64,000 nt of DNA from Rheum nobile (Eukaryota > Streptophyta > Magnoliopsida > Caryophyllales > Polygonaceae), in NCBI GenBank assembly GCA_027886185.1, contig WOAB01000563.1, forward strand, positions 4,340,001 to 4,404,000, read 5' to 3'. This document shows positions 53,439 to 62,441 of the stretch, in pieces (position 1 is the stretch's first letter; every line of letters begins with the position of its first letter). The notes under the pieces were generated by a model that was given only the letters and a program-made list of their open reading frames with translations, did not search any database and was not told the origin of the DNA. A program made the translations under genes and the position numbers.

Positions 53439-54382
53439 ATGAGTGGCGTCTTCTCTCTCATAGTCTCTGCAGGGTTCGAGAGCAAGTAACACCCTCCCAC
53501 ATTCAAGGAGAATCTGGTCGCATCCCTCACACCGGAAGCTGACTACATCTGGCGTATAATCTTGATGTTTGGCGCCGTGCCAGCTGGCCTCACGTACTAC
53601 TGGCGCATGTAGTTGCCAGAAACAGCAAGGTACACCACCCTGGTGGCCAAGGATGCGAAGAGGGAAGCCGAAGACATGTCGAAGGTGTTGCAAGTGGAGC
53701 ACGAGAAGCTAGCGGCGATCACGCGAGACGATCGATAGAGCTTCAGGCTGTTCACGTGGGAGTTTGTTCGGGTCTACGGGATCCGGCTTCTAGGGACCAC
53801 GACCATGTGGTTCCTGCTCGACATCGCCTTCTACAGCCAAAACCTCTTCCAAAAGGACATCTTCACGTCCATCGGTTGGATCCCTTCGGCCACAGAGATG
53901 AGTACGATCGGAGAGGTGTGGAGGATCTCGCGGGACCAGACGCTGATCGCACTGTGTGGCACGGTGCCAGGGTACTGGTTCACAATGGCTTTTATCGACA
54001 CCATCGAGAGGTTCCGAATCCAGGTCATGGGGTTCTTCTTTATGACCGTGTTCATGTTCGCTCTCGGCATACCGTACAACCACTGTTCATGTTCGATCGG
54101 GTTCATTGTCATGTACTCGCTCACCTTCTTCTTCGCCAACTTCGGGCCCAACGCCACCACATTCGTGATCCCGGCGGAGATCTTACCGGCTAGGCTGAGG
54201 TCCACTTGCCACAGTATCTCAGCAGCGGCGGGGAAGACATGGGTGATTATGGGGTCCTTCGGGTTCTTGTACCTTTCGCAAGAGAAAGACGCGAGCAAGA
54301 GAGATGCGGGGTACCCTGCATGAATTGGCAAGAGTAAGTCGCTGGTTGTGCTAGGCGTGCTCAACTTCATAGGCATGGTCTT
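53439..54382 (+). pseudogene. PHT1: phosphate transporter (PHT1 family) fragment 2
   Basis: One frame gives SGVFSLIVSAGF, LTPEADYIWRIILMFGAVPA, LPETARYTTLVAKDAKREAE, FRLFTWEFVRVYG, LLGTTTMWFLLDIAFYSQNL, KDIFTSIGWIP, LIALCGTVPGYWFTMAFIDT, MGFFFMTVFMFALGIPYNH, TFFFANFGPNATTFVIPAEI and LRSTCHSISAAAGKTW. This is the central loop and second half of a major-facilitator phosphate/proton symporter of the plasma membrane (family knowledge). Stops: TAA at 53487-53489, TAG after YYWRM, TAG after RDDR and TGA after GYPA. A short segment after PYNH is missing. The identity is very clear; the gene is dead. Confidence 0.93.
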
Positions 54383-54553
54383 TATTAGAGAATATTGTTA
54401 GTTTGGATAGAATCTATCTTGTAATCATATCTTCTATTATCTTCTATCTTTTCCATATCCTTATCTTTGGATAAGATCTTGTAAACATGTATAAATTCCC
54501 TGCTTGAGAGAGGCATAATCATACATAAAATTCTCCCAAATTCTATTCTTTCA
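54383..54553 (+). mobile_element. small solo LTR inside PHT1 3' end
   Basis: A 171-bp insert flanked by GTCTT (54378-54382 and 54554-54558). It starts TATTAGAGAATATTGTTAG (ancestral TG start changed to TA, inferred) and ends ATTCTTTCA, with TATAAATT at about 54489-54496. Size and sequence suggest a solo LTR of an Ale-like copia or a TRIM. Confidence 0.75.
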
Positions 54554-54558
54554 GTCTT

Positions 54559-54645
54559 CACCTTAGTGTTGCCGGAATCCAAGGGCAAGTCGCTTGAAGA
54601 AACGGCCAAGGATGCTGGTGAAGAAGAGACCACCACAGAGAAATA
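54559..54645 (+). pseudogene. PHT1: phosphate transporter (PHT1 family) fragment 3, C-terminus
   Basis: Reads FTLVLPESKGKSLEE-type sequence to a TAA (…EEETTTEK). This is the conserved PHT1 tail after the last membrane helix. It is in place after the small solo LTR, so the 3' end of the gene is preserved. Confidence 0.9.
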
Positions 54646-55449
54646 AGCATAGACTTGCAAGCTTCAACACTGTCCATCTCATATTTTATTTTATTTTTCC
54701 TCCCCTGCATTGTAGATTTGTACACATGTGCAGTTAATTAGTTTTATTTTAACTGTATGTTTTATTACGTTTCTCTCAGTTAAGTGTGGATTGTATTTTG
54801 TGGCTCTCTAGCATGTAATATATCTTTTCTGTTACTTGTCCCTTTTTATGAAGATCGAAAAAGACTGTTCCAATCAGCCACTCATGCATCTTTAATTTTT
54901 TTATTTAAAAACAACATTAAAAAAAACATAAATGAAAAAAAGAAAAAAAAACACGAGTCGTTGTTTCAAACAGCGACTCATGCATATTTATATATTTTTA
55001 AAAATAAATTATGTATTAAAAATATAAAAAAATGAATGAACAACGACTCATGCATTTTTTTATTTTTTCATTTATTTCGCAACACTTTTAGGAAATAAGT
55101 TAAAAATATTTTTGAAAATAAATAAAGTCGTTGTGGTGAACGACGACTCTTTTTTTTATTACAAAAACACATCTTTTTGAGAAATAGTCGATGTTCTGTA
55201 TGGCGATTTATCCCGAAGCGGAAGAGACAACCTATTTTGAAATTTATTTCTAACCGAACCTATTTCAAGAGTAAAGTTCTAAATAGTGCTTACTTTCGAA
55301 AAAAATCTATCAAATGATGTAAAAGAATTTGAGAAAACGCTGTTTGTAGGGATCGAACCCATGACGTGCTCTACCACTGAGCTAGGACGGCTATTCGTAT
55401 ATAGTTGAAATGTAAAAACAAATGGAAACGCAAAATCCAAGATTCCAAG
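54646..55449. other. AT-rich segment downstream of PHT1 with short hairpin repeats and a tRNA-like piece
   Basis: The first part may be the PHT1 3' UTR. From about 54870 to 55180 CGACTCATGCAT-type motifs recur three to four times among A/T runs. Two form hairpins: GAGTCGTTGTTT/AAACAGCGACTC near 54954-54979, and AGTCGTTGT/ACGACGACT near 55127-55150. A tRNA-like remnant is at 55336-55392. Confidence 0.65.
55336..55392 (-). other. tRNA-like remnant lacking an anticodon arm
   Basis: The minus strand reads AGCCGTCCTAGCTCAGTGGT, then AGAGCACGTCATGG and GTTCGATCCCTACAAA. The D-arm/A box (TAGCTCAGTGG) and T-arm/B box (GGTTCGATCCC) are clear, but only about a dozen bases lie between them and the acceptor ends do not pair well. 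A pseudogene or a SINE head. Confidence 0.55.
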
Positions 55450-56062
55450 TGTTTTGGGCGAAAAAGATCGAACCGACTTGAATCACTTAAAGAAGGGTAA
55501 CTAGACAAGAATAAGATAAGTAATATCTAAATAATCCAAATCAACTTAACAATCAAGAGAATGAGATTAAATGATGTAATATAAACTTATCTCCCTGGAT
55601 TGAGAGACTAATCAAATACAGAAATTTAGCCGTTGGTCGCTTCAATGTTGGAATAACGGACTAAGCACAAGAATGATCTCTTATTTTGAGTAGAACAATA
55701 GTATAAAGCTGCTTGAATTGAGTAAGAATGACCATGTGTCATTACAAGATAGTTTTCTCTATATTTATACTAATTTTTGGCTTGAATCCGTTGGCAAATC
55801 CGCCCGAGATTCATGGAAGACGTTATCCTGCACGTGGGTCGGTTAAAATCGTCCGAGATCTGCGGGAATCGTTTAGATGCATACTGGTCGCTCCGAAATC
55901 CGCGGAGGTCGTCGCTCTGACTACTGGTCGCCCCGAGATCTCTGGAGGCTGAACTGACCGGACCAAGATCTCTGGAGGTTGTTTCTGACCGGATCTTCTA
56001 GAAGGCAGCTTTGGTTCAAGCTATTGGGCCGATCTAATGGGCCGAAAAATCGAGGCCCAACA
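55450..56062 (-). repeat. I 3' LTR
   Basis: Sense TATA (GTATAAATATAG) at about 55758-55770. Upstream in U3 (55790-55990) a motif like GA(T/A)(T/C)TCGG with GCGACC recurs four to six times. PPT-like GGGGCAAT (sense) abuts at 56063-56070. Confidence 0.9.
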
Positions 56063-56751
56063 ATTGCCCCAAAATTAAACTGGGCCAGAGCGTCAAGTGA
56101 TGGGATGGTTTAATTTTATAACTTCTTTCTCTTATGGCGTGATTTTCATCTCGATTTTGCTACAAGCGTTCTGGCGACGGGGCCGACATGTGTATTGTTC
56201 AAGTTGAGAGTCAGCTTAATATAGCCAATAATCGTGTGAAGACGGTTGATGACGTCTCTTGTGATGGCAAAGGGTCAGGAGACCGCTCCTTGTTTGTCAT
56301 TTGTTTTGTTTTACAGGTGGACTCGTCAGTCGCTTCCTGGTCAAGTCGTGTGACGTTGGTCGAGTAGACTTGTAATTGAGTGTGACATGTCGTGTAGTTC
56401 TAGGGAAGAATGTTGTAGTATTTGTATAAGACGTGTACCTTAATCAGGACAGGTCTTGTAAAAATGTGTCGTGTTTTTGTTCCTCTATTCCCTGTGTACC
56501 GATCGATCGTGTAATGTGTAAGCGCTATGTGTGATTGTGTTTTGTGTATGTTGATCAACTTCATTTTGTCTTGAGGTTTCTTGTCGTGTTCCTGTTGAAG
56601 ACACTTGAAAAGTATAGAAAAGATCAAAGGGTGACCGTTGGGTGTGAGGCCAACGACCCTTCGATGCTTAAGTTAGTAAACCGTTGGATAAGTATAATCA
56701 ACTGAATCTAAATGAAGTACAAAGTATAAGTTTTCAAAAGTAATACGACTC
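56063..56751 (-). other. I post-gag non-coding segment
   Basis: Corresponds to the D post-pol spacer. The shared hairpin (sense CGTTGG...CCAACG) lies at 56634-56655. No coding domain. Confidence 0.7.
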
Positions 56752-57564
56752 CTAATGGGTCGTGTTCCAGTTTGGTTGGTCGTCTTTTGTGGACTCTTCG
56801 TCTTCTTCTAGTCTGACTTGGGCCATGGCTTTGGCTTGTACATCTTCGAAGCTTCGACATGGATATTTGGTTAGCTCGCGATAGAGTTCGCTGCCCCTGA
56901 TCAATCCCCGACGGAAGGCTTCAATAGATGTTGGGACGTCGCAATGCGGGATCGCGACCTTCTCTTTGTTGTACCTATTAAGATAATCCCTTAAGGGATC
57001 ATCGTACCCTTGCACGATCCTGTATAGGTCGCTTGATTGCTTTTCCAGTCTCCGACTGCTGGCGGACTTGATTTTGAATGAATTGACCAGATCGGCAAAC
57101 GAAGCGACCAAATCCAATGGGTTGAACGACATTCTGAGTGATCAGAGCCATGGGTGTCGGGATTGCCCCATTCATGTTGAGACGTGCTTGGAGGCCTTCA
57201 GTGTTGGCTACGTGTCTTGATCCCTCTGGACCGATGCGGCCGAATTCACTTGCGATTTCAAAATTTCATTTTCACGGATTAGTCTTGCAATTTCAACTTC
57301 AGATTGGATATTTAGGGTTTCGGTTCTTAGGCATTGCTGAGCCAGTTCCTCTTGGAGGATGCTCATGCTTTTTGCTAATTCTTGGATTCGGGTGTCCAAG
57401 ATGAGCGGATTGACGATGTCATCGGTTTGATTTCCGACCAGGGCGTTGGTCTGGACTTGGTCTTCAGCGACGATCATGGGATTCCCGGAACCGGCCATGA
57501 TTGGATGCGGACTGGATCGTTGATCGGATCGTTGATTGGCTAGATGCCCCACGGTGGGCGCCAA
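56752..57564 (-). pseudogene. I gag, two pieces
   Basis: The N-terminal piece (57564-57208) contains IQELAKSMSILQEELAQQ, the coiled coil of D gag, and starts within a few bases of the PBS (the likely true start is MAGSGNPMIV at 57498). The second piece (57132-56752) has FADLVNSFKIKSASSRRLEK through AKAMAQVRLEEDEE. The segment with KFHVPNMSNYDG is missing between them. A stop closes it before the knuckle. Confidence 0.85.
57546..57563 (-). promoter_or_regulatory. primer binding site of I (tRNA-Lys, exact)
   Basis: Sense TGGCGCCCACCGTGGGGC, 18 of 18 to recalled plant tRNA-Lys, three bases from the LTR. Confidence 0.9.
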
Positions 57565-57566
57565 AT

Positions 57567-58189
57567 TGTTTTGGGCGAAAAAGATCGAACCGACCTGAAT
57601 CGCTTAAAGAAGGGCAATTAGACAACAATAAGATAAGTAATATCTAAATAATCCAAATCAATTTAACAATCAAGAGAATGAGATTAAACGAATGTAATAT
57701 AAACTTATCTCCCTAGAATGAGAGACTAATCAAATACAGAAATTTAGCCATCGGCCGCTTCAATGCTGGAATAACGGACTAAGCACAAGAATGATCTCTT
57801 ATTTTGAGTAGAACAATAGTATAAAGCTGCTTGAATTGAGTAAGAATGACCATGTGTCGTTACAAGATAGTTTTCTCTATATTCATACTAGTTTTTGGCT
57901 TAAATCAGTTGGCAAATCCGTCCGAGATTCATGGAAGACGTTATCCTGCACGTGGGTCGGTTAAAATCGTCTGAGATCTGCGGGAATCGTTTAGTTGCGT
58001 ACTGGTCGCTCCGAAAGCCGCGGAGGTCGTCGCTCTGACTACTGGTCACCCCGAAATCTGTGGAGGCTGAACTGACCGGACCAAGATCTCTGGAGGTTGT
58101 TTCTGACCGAATCTTCTAGAAGGCAGCTTTGGTTCAAGCTATTGGGCCGATCTAATGGGATGCAAAATCGAGGCCTTTTTGGCCCAACA
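57567..58189 (-). repeat. I 5' LTR
   Basis: 623 bp, same ends as 55450-56062. A ten-base difference near the outer end (CCTTTTTGGCCC versus CGAGGCCC) accounts for the length gap. Confidence 0.9.
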
Positions 58190-58194
58190 CCAAG

Positions 58195-58747
58195 TAGATT
58201 GAAAGTCGAGTTATAACTAATCACAATCATGTATTCTTTTTAAAAAAATTAAGAACTTAAGATGATTATGTCTATCCTATAGTAAAGCATAAGTCAAAAT
58301 AAAACATGGTCCTCTATATGAGAAGCTACTTTAAGGGCTCGTCCGGTACTGCTTGCTGAAGTTTAGATTTTATGAAATCCCAACTTTTAGCTACCAAAAC
58401 GTCCAAAAGCAGTGTTCGATAGAGAGATGTAAGAAGCTTGAAAAAGATGAAGGTAGATTGAATGGAGATGGAAAATCAGTGTTTTGGCTCAACTAACCCC
58501 CAAGATGGACGAGCTTGAGCAAGATGAAGCATGGGGAAAATACATCTTCTGCCCATGCATCGTCCTTTCAATTTGCAGTTGGCCATCAATATCCTACAAC
58601 TCTTCCACTACTCCTTCTCCACAGCTACACATATTCTTCTTTCCTTTCTCATTCTCTCTTTCGATTCATTGGAACCCAAGAAACATATTTGTTATTCTTC
58701 TAATATAGGGACGAATAACCAGATTTGAATTATCCAGATCTTAAAAG
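58195..58747. other. unassigned segment between I and J
   Basis: No clear gene. GGGCTCGTCCGGTACTGC (58335-58352) resembles the terminus of a small DNA transposon (MITE), but no matching opposite end was found. The overlapping 60-75-codon frames around 58484-58728 look incidental. Confidence 0.4.
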
Positions 58748-59281
58748 TGTTAGGGAATCAACCCTAACCTCTACCGGATCCTTGTACACTCACCGAACCT
58801 CACCGAAATAAAGACGTAATATACAAAAGCGACTTTGTATTATATAGTAAAAATGTACAAGAAATATATTACGGGTAGCTCACTACACTCTTTATTATGT
58901 AGGACATTCACACACACAACTTCACCTTCTCACATGAGCTAGCTCACACCCTCACTTGAGCTCTCTTGCTTAATTCTACACTCTACTGCAAAATGTCATA
59001 CCCTCCCACCTATTTATATATGCATGAACTCAGTTGTTCTACCCTTACAAATCACCGACTTTTACTTTGCCCAAAGTAGATATTGCCTAAGATAATTCTA
59101 GACTTAATTTCTACAACATTCTTAGCTAGTAGCCTACTCTAGTTAATTCTAGACAATTCTTTTACCTAACCTCCATTTTAGTTATGGGCTTAAGCTCTTC
59201 AATCCCATAATACAACTAATGTAGGTAGTCCATTAATTTATTATTTGAAGCCCATTGGATATATGAACTATAACTCCAACA
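58748..59281 (-). repeat. J 3' LTR
   Basis: 534 bp with TGTTAG...CCAACA ends. AT-rich, with a TATA-like ATATATAAATAGG on the sense strand near 59010-59025. No second copy in the window. Confidence 0.75.
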
Positions 59282-60250
59282 ATTCCTCCCTTAATTCATA
59301 TATCCGAAAACGTCTGTGATATTTGAAATCTCCCTTCTTTTTCTTCTCAACTCTAACACCACTGCATTGTCTCTTCACAACTCGTCCACCCACAAAACAA
59401 ATATTCTTCTCATTCTTCCGGCCTCGCATGATCAATCGTCTCCCTTTAAACACCTTGTTCCACTTAGACGTACCGACAAACCTGCACCCGTCTGACATCA
59501 TTGCACCCAAAGAGATGATGTTAACTTTGCTTGAAAATGTACAACGAATAGTATGGCTTGTACCGTTATGAAGGCTCATCCCCACGCTTCTGATACCTTC
59601 ATTTTCAACTTCTCTCCACCAGCGAAGTTGAGGTGACCAAACTCTACATCCTTCTTCAAGGTGTCGAACAATGCTTGATCTCCACACACATGCGTCGAGG
59701 CAGAACTATCCATCACCCACTCGGACTTGGCAACCTCCTCACTCGTTGCCAAGTATACACCCTCATCACCAACATCACCGACCACATTTGTATGGGAGTT
59801 ACCACTACACGTTCACAAGGCTCTCAACTTTTTCAAGTCCGCCCTCATCCGAGGACACCTCACTTGCATATGACCCTTCTTCCCATAGTAGTAACACTCG
59901 ACGTCACTCAAATCTCGACGCTGACATGAGTTTACTCTCCATTTTGGGTCACCTTGCCCCCTCGTTTGGTTCCTCCCTCGCTCATCCACCCCCGTAACTA
60001 GTATGTTATCTCCTCCTGTGTCGTTAGCGTCATTCTTCATCCTTCCCTTACTCTCTCGCAAAGCGGCCATCACCTCATCTAGAGTGAGACTCGAACTTCC
60101 TACAAGTAACGTCTGCACCAAGGACTTGTAGGACATCGACAATGACGCTAATAAGAACAATGCATGCTCCTCATCCTTAATATCATCCCCTACATTCATC
60201 AATTGGCATACTGATAGCTCCATGACCCCCTCGATGACGGCGAAGGACGA
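59268..60250 (-). pseudogene. J gag-protease remnant
   Basis: The gag piece (about 60240-59813) has MELSVCQLMNVGDDIKDEEH, LTLDEVMAALRESKGRMK and a defective knuckle ECYYYGKKGHMQVRC (second Cys replaced by Tyr). After a frameshift the protease follows (WVMDSSASTHVCGDQ, DSSAS for DSGAS), then in another frame EGIRSVGMSLHNGTSHT and INIISLGAMMSDGCRFVG-type sequence up to the PPT. Copia-type gag-protease; no active domain remains complete. Confidence 0.82.
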
Positions 60251-60425
60251 AGAGGAAGCAATGGGAGTGCGCTCGAATGGCCCGATAACAAGAGCTCGCA
60301 CAAGGGCAATGGAACGCGCGACTCAATCCTTAGTCTTCCGGGCTTACGCGAGTGACTCGGGTTCATCTAGTCCTAAATGGGTCCTTCTCTTGACCTATGA
60401 AGGGTTGGGTGAGGTCCCGCCTTAG
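60251..60425 (+). pseudogene. K: C-terminal end of a gypsy pol
   Basis: Reads RSNGPITRARTRAMERATQS, a motif typical of the extreme C-terminus of gypsy/chromovirus pol, ending at a TAG (60423-60425). It is on the plus strand directly before the LTR shared with G. The rest of this pol is missing; J lies to the left. Confidence 0.6.
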
Positions 60426-61116
60426 TCGCCCCCGCCGAGGAGAGCCAGACGCAGAACATCAACGTTTCCGCGACTGCGGAAACCATTTCCGCGACCACAT
60501 AAAGTCCACTGGCGAATGGCTCTACATGAAGTTTTCCGCGACCGCAGACGATATAGCCGCGACCATGGAAATTTGACTGACAGCGTGTCTCTACAGAAAG
60601 TTTTCCGCGACCGCGGAAGAAATTGCCGCGACCGCGGAATTGTTACGTGCAAATAGGTCTTTTACAGGAAGTTTTCCGTGACCGTGGTGGTATTTTCCGC
60701 GCCCGCGGAAACTGGACTGGCGTTAGAATCTTCGGCGTTTTATTTCCAAACTTATTTTTATTATTTTATTATTATTTTTTAGTCGATATTTAAACCAGCA
60801 AACCCTAGTTTGTAAGGTTATGAAGATTTTGAGAATTAAGTTGAGTTTATCTCCTTTCCAAAACCCCTTGCATCTTCTCTTTGATCCCACGGATCAAACT
60901 ATCCCGTAGCTCGTCGCTTCGAGCAATCAACTCCGTTTCTTCGGTATTTCGCGATCATCACGTTGATCCCTACGTTCATCTCTTTGGACGAGTTTGGCTA
61001 TCTCTTTAGCCCTTGGAAAGCCATCTCTTTGGCTACGCACGAGGAGAATCGACTACAAGCTTGAGGAAACGAAGATCATGCGATTGCAAACGACACTTCA
61101 GGGGTTGTTCGCATCA
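60426..61116 (+). repeat. LTR of chromovirus G (also 3' LTR of K)
   Basis: Left boundary uncertain; right boundary about GCATCA (61116), two bases before the PBS. It contains a GC-dyad array (60440-60712), an AT-rich run (60735-60780) and a TATTTAA box (60787-60793), then a leader with repeated CATCTCTTTGG (about 60985 and 61023). Confidence 0.7.
60440..60712 (+). repeat. GC-dyad array of G LTR, TTCCGCG-NN-CGCGGAA type
   Basis: About eight copies of TTTCCGCG-AC-CGCGGAA and variants, including one CC-spacer form (TTTCCGCG-CC-CGCGGAAA near 60693). Copies come in pairs within roughly 70-90-nt larger units. The arms differ from N/F, but the AC/CC spacer and orientation are the same. Confidence 0.88.
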
Positions 61117-61118
61117 AC

Positions 61119-61130
61119 TGGCATCAGAGA
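61119..61130 (+). promoter_or_regulatory. primer binding site of G
   Basis: TGGCATCAGAGA, a one- to two-base variant of the initiator-Met site TGGTATCAGAGC. Confidence 0.65.
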
Positions 61131-61240
61131 CTAGCCAAGCTAAGTTTGTTTCTTCTCTCTTGTTGTGATTCCTTGAAAATTTTCCGCTTACAAGCCCAAA
61201 TTTTTTTTTACCACCACCACTCGCCGGAAACCCTACCGCC

Positions 61241-61685
61241 ATGAACACCACCACACCACCACCACCGTCCGCCACCCGCGACTACAACGCCGACGCTGGC
61301 CACTCGGACGAGCAACCCACCGGCGCGCGTCAACGAGCCACTGCAGCGTCGAGCGCCTCCTTCCAACGATAGGGCAAAGGACAAGGTCTGTTTTAAGTGT
61401 CAAGGATGTGGCCACATGCAGCGGGACTGCCCCAACAACAAGCGAGTCCTCTTCTCGAACACCTCCGGCTATGAGTCTTTTGACGAGGACACCGTCGACG
61501 CCGGACAGGTATTTGACACCTATGGCCATGAGGAGGAGGAGGAGATGGATGGATACATATGCATCTCTATGGATGAGCAAGGCAACGTGCCTTTTAGCTT
61601 GGTTACACGCCGCGTTCTTACCACCAAAGAAGGTACCTTACTTGACCAACGTGAAAATTTGTTTCATACTAAGTGTGCGGTCTAG
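61241..61685 (+). pseudogene. G gag, internally deleted
   Basis: A start MNTTTPPPPSATRDYNADAG (61241) runs 43 codons to a TAG. In another frame from 61380 a knuckle follows at once (CFKCQGCGHMQRDC) with NNKRVLFSN, an acidic stretch and LVTRRVLTTKEG, ending at a TAG (61683-61685) in a CAVQGASL-like context. The whole gag core normally between start and knuckle is absent. Confidence 0.82.
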
Positions 61686-62441
61686 GGTGCTTCTTTGAGT
61701 GTTATTATAGATGGTGGAAGTTGTTGCAATATCATCAATGAAAAGGTGATCAAACACTTCAAGTTCGATACAACTCCACACCCACAACCTTATAGTCTAC
61801 AATGGATCTCCGATGGTGATGATTCCAATGTTGTGAAGCGACAATGCATGATCAATTTCAGCATTGGCCATTATAAGGATTCGGTGCTTTGTGACGTCGT
61901 GCCCATGGATTCCACTCATCTTCTCTTAGGGCGACCTTGGCAATTTGACAAGCGAGCTCTTCATGATGGATTCCTCAACAACTACGTCTTCATGCACAAT
62001 GGAAGAAAGGTCACATTGCTTCCTATGAGCCCTCAGGAGATTATGCAAGATCATGTTGAAAGGAACCGAGTCAAGGCTCTTGAACAAGCCAAGGGACATC
62101 CACTGCCATCAGCTGGCCGTGAGTTGCCACAAAAATCAGCCACAAAGCAGCCCCCTAAGCCGGCCCCAAATGGCATTCAAGGATCTTGTGAAAACCGGCT
62201 TCTCTTGGCTAGGTCTTGGAATGTCTCCCCAATCATTCAGGGACGTCTTCCTTGCTTTTTACTTGTTCCTTTCGCGTGTCTTTTAAATGTTAAAGATCTT
62301 GTTGATTTACCCCCTGCAGTGACTTCTCTTTTGCAGGAATTTGAGGATGTGATGCCCGAAGAGCTACCCGAAGGATTGCCACCTATACGTGGAATTAAGC
62401 ATCAAATCGACTTTGTGCCCGACGCCTCCCTACCTAACTGA
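61686..62441 (+). pseudogene. G protease and pol linker
   Basis: Same frame as the knuckle. The protease reads SVIIDGGSCCNIIN (DGGS for DSGS), CDVVPMDSTHLLLGRPWQFD, then the linker and EFEDVMPEELPEGLPPIRGI with HQIDFVPDASLPN, ending in a TGA (62439-62441) where relatives have Arg (PNRAAYR). The frame continues directly into RT. Confidence 0.85.

Larger units (their letters stand above)
55450..58189 (-). mobile_element. I: short non-autonomous derivative of the D-type Tat family (gag only)
   Basis: LTRs 55450-56062 (613 bp) and 57567-58189 (623 bp), TGTTTTGGGCG...GGCCCAACA, flank a 1.5-kb interior. A perfect TSD CCAAG is at 55445-55449 and 58190-58194. The interior keeps PBS, two gag pieces, the post-pol hairpin segment and a PPT-like GGGGCAAT. 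Protease, RT, integrase and the antisense ORF are all absent. The LTR inner ends and gag match D. Confidence 0.93.
58748..60250 (-). mobile_element. J: truncated Ty1/copia element
   Basis: 3' LTR 58748-59281 (TGTTAGGG...CTCCAACA), sense PPT AAGGGAGGAAT next to it, then protease and gag in reverse. Integrase, RT and RNase H are missing between protease and PPT (internal deletion). The 5' end is cut where chromovirus K begins, near 60250. Confidence 0.8.

Noticed and set aside
53427..54376. Minus-strand frames (91, 97 and 181 codons) over the PHT1 region
   Set aside because: They are mirror frames of well-conserved PHT1 coding sequence on the plus strand.
54396..54553. Small solo LTR starting at TGTTAG (54396)
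   Set aside because: The GTCTT duplication places the left end at 54383, so the start is TATTAGAG with a changed first dinucleotide.
58335..58352. MITE terminus GGGCTCGTCCGGTACTGC
   Set aside because: No inverted partner or target duplication was found within a plausible distance, so no element is called.
61233..61580. 115-codon minus frame at 61.2-61.6 kb
   Set aside because: It overlaps the G gag start and zinc knuckle, which read on the plus strand.
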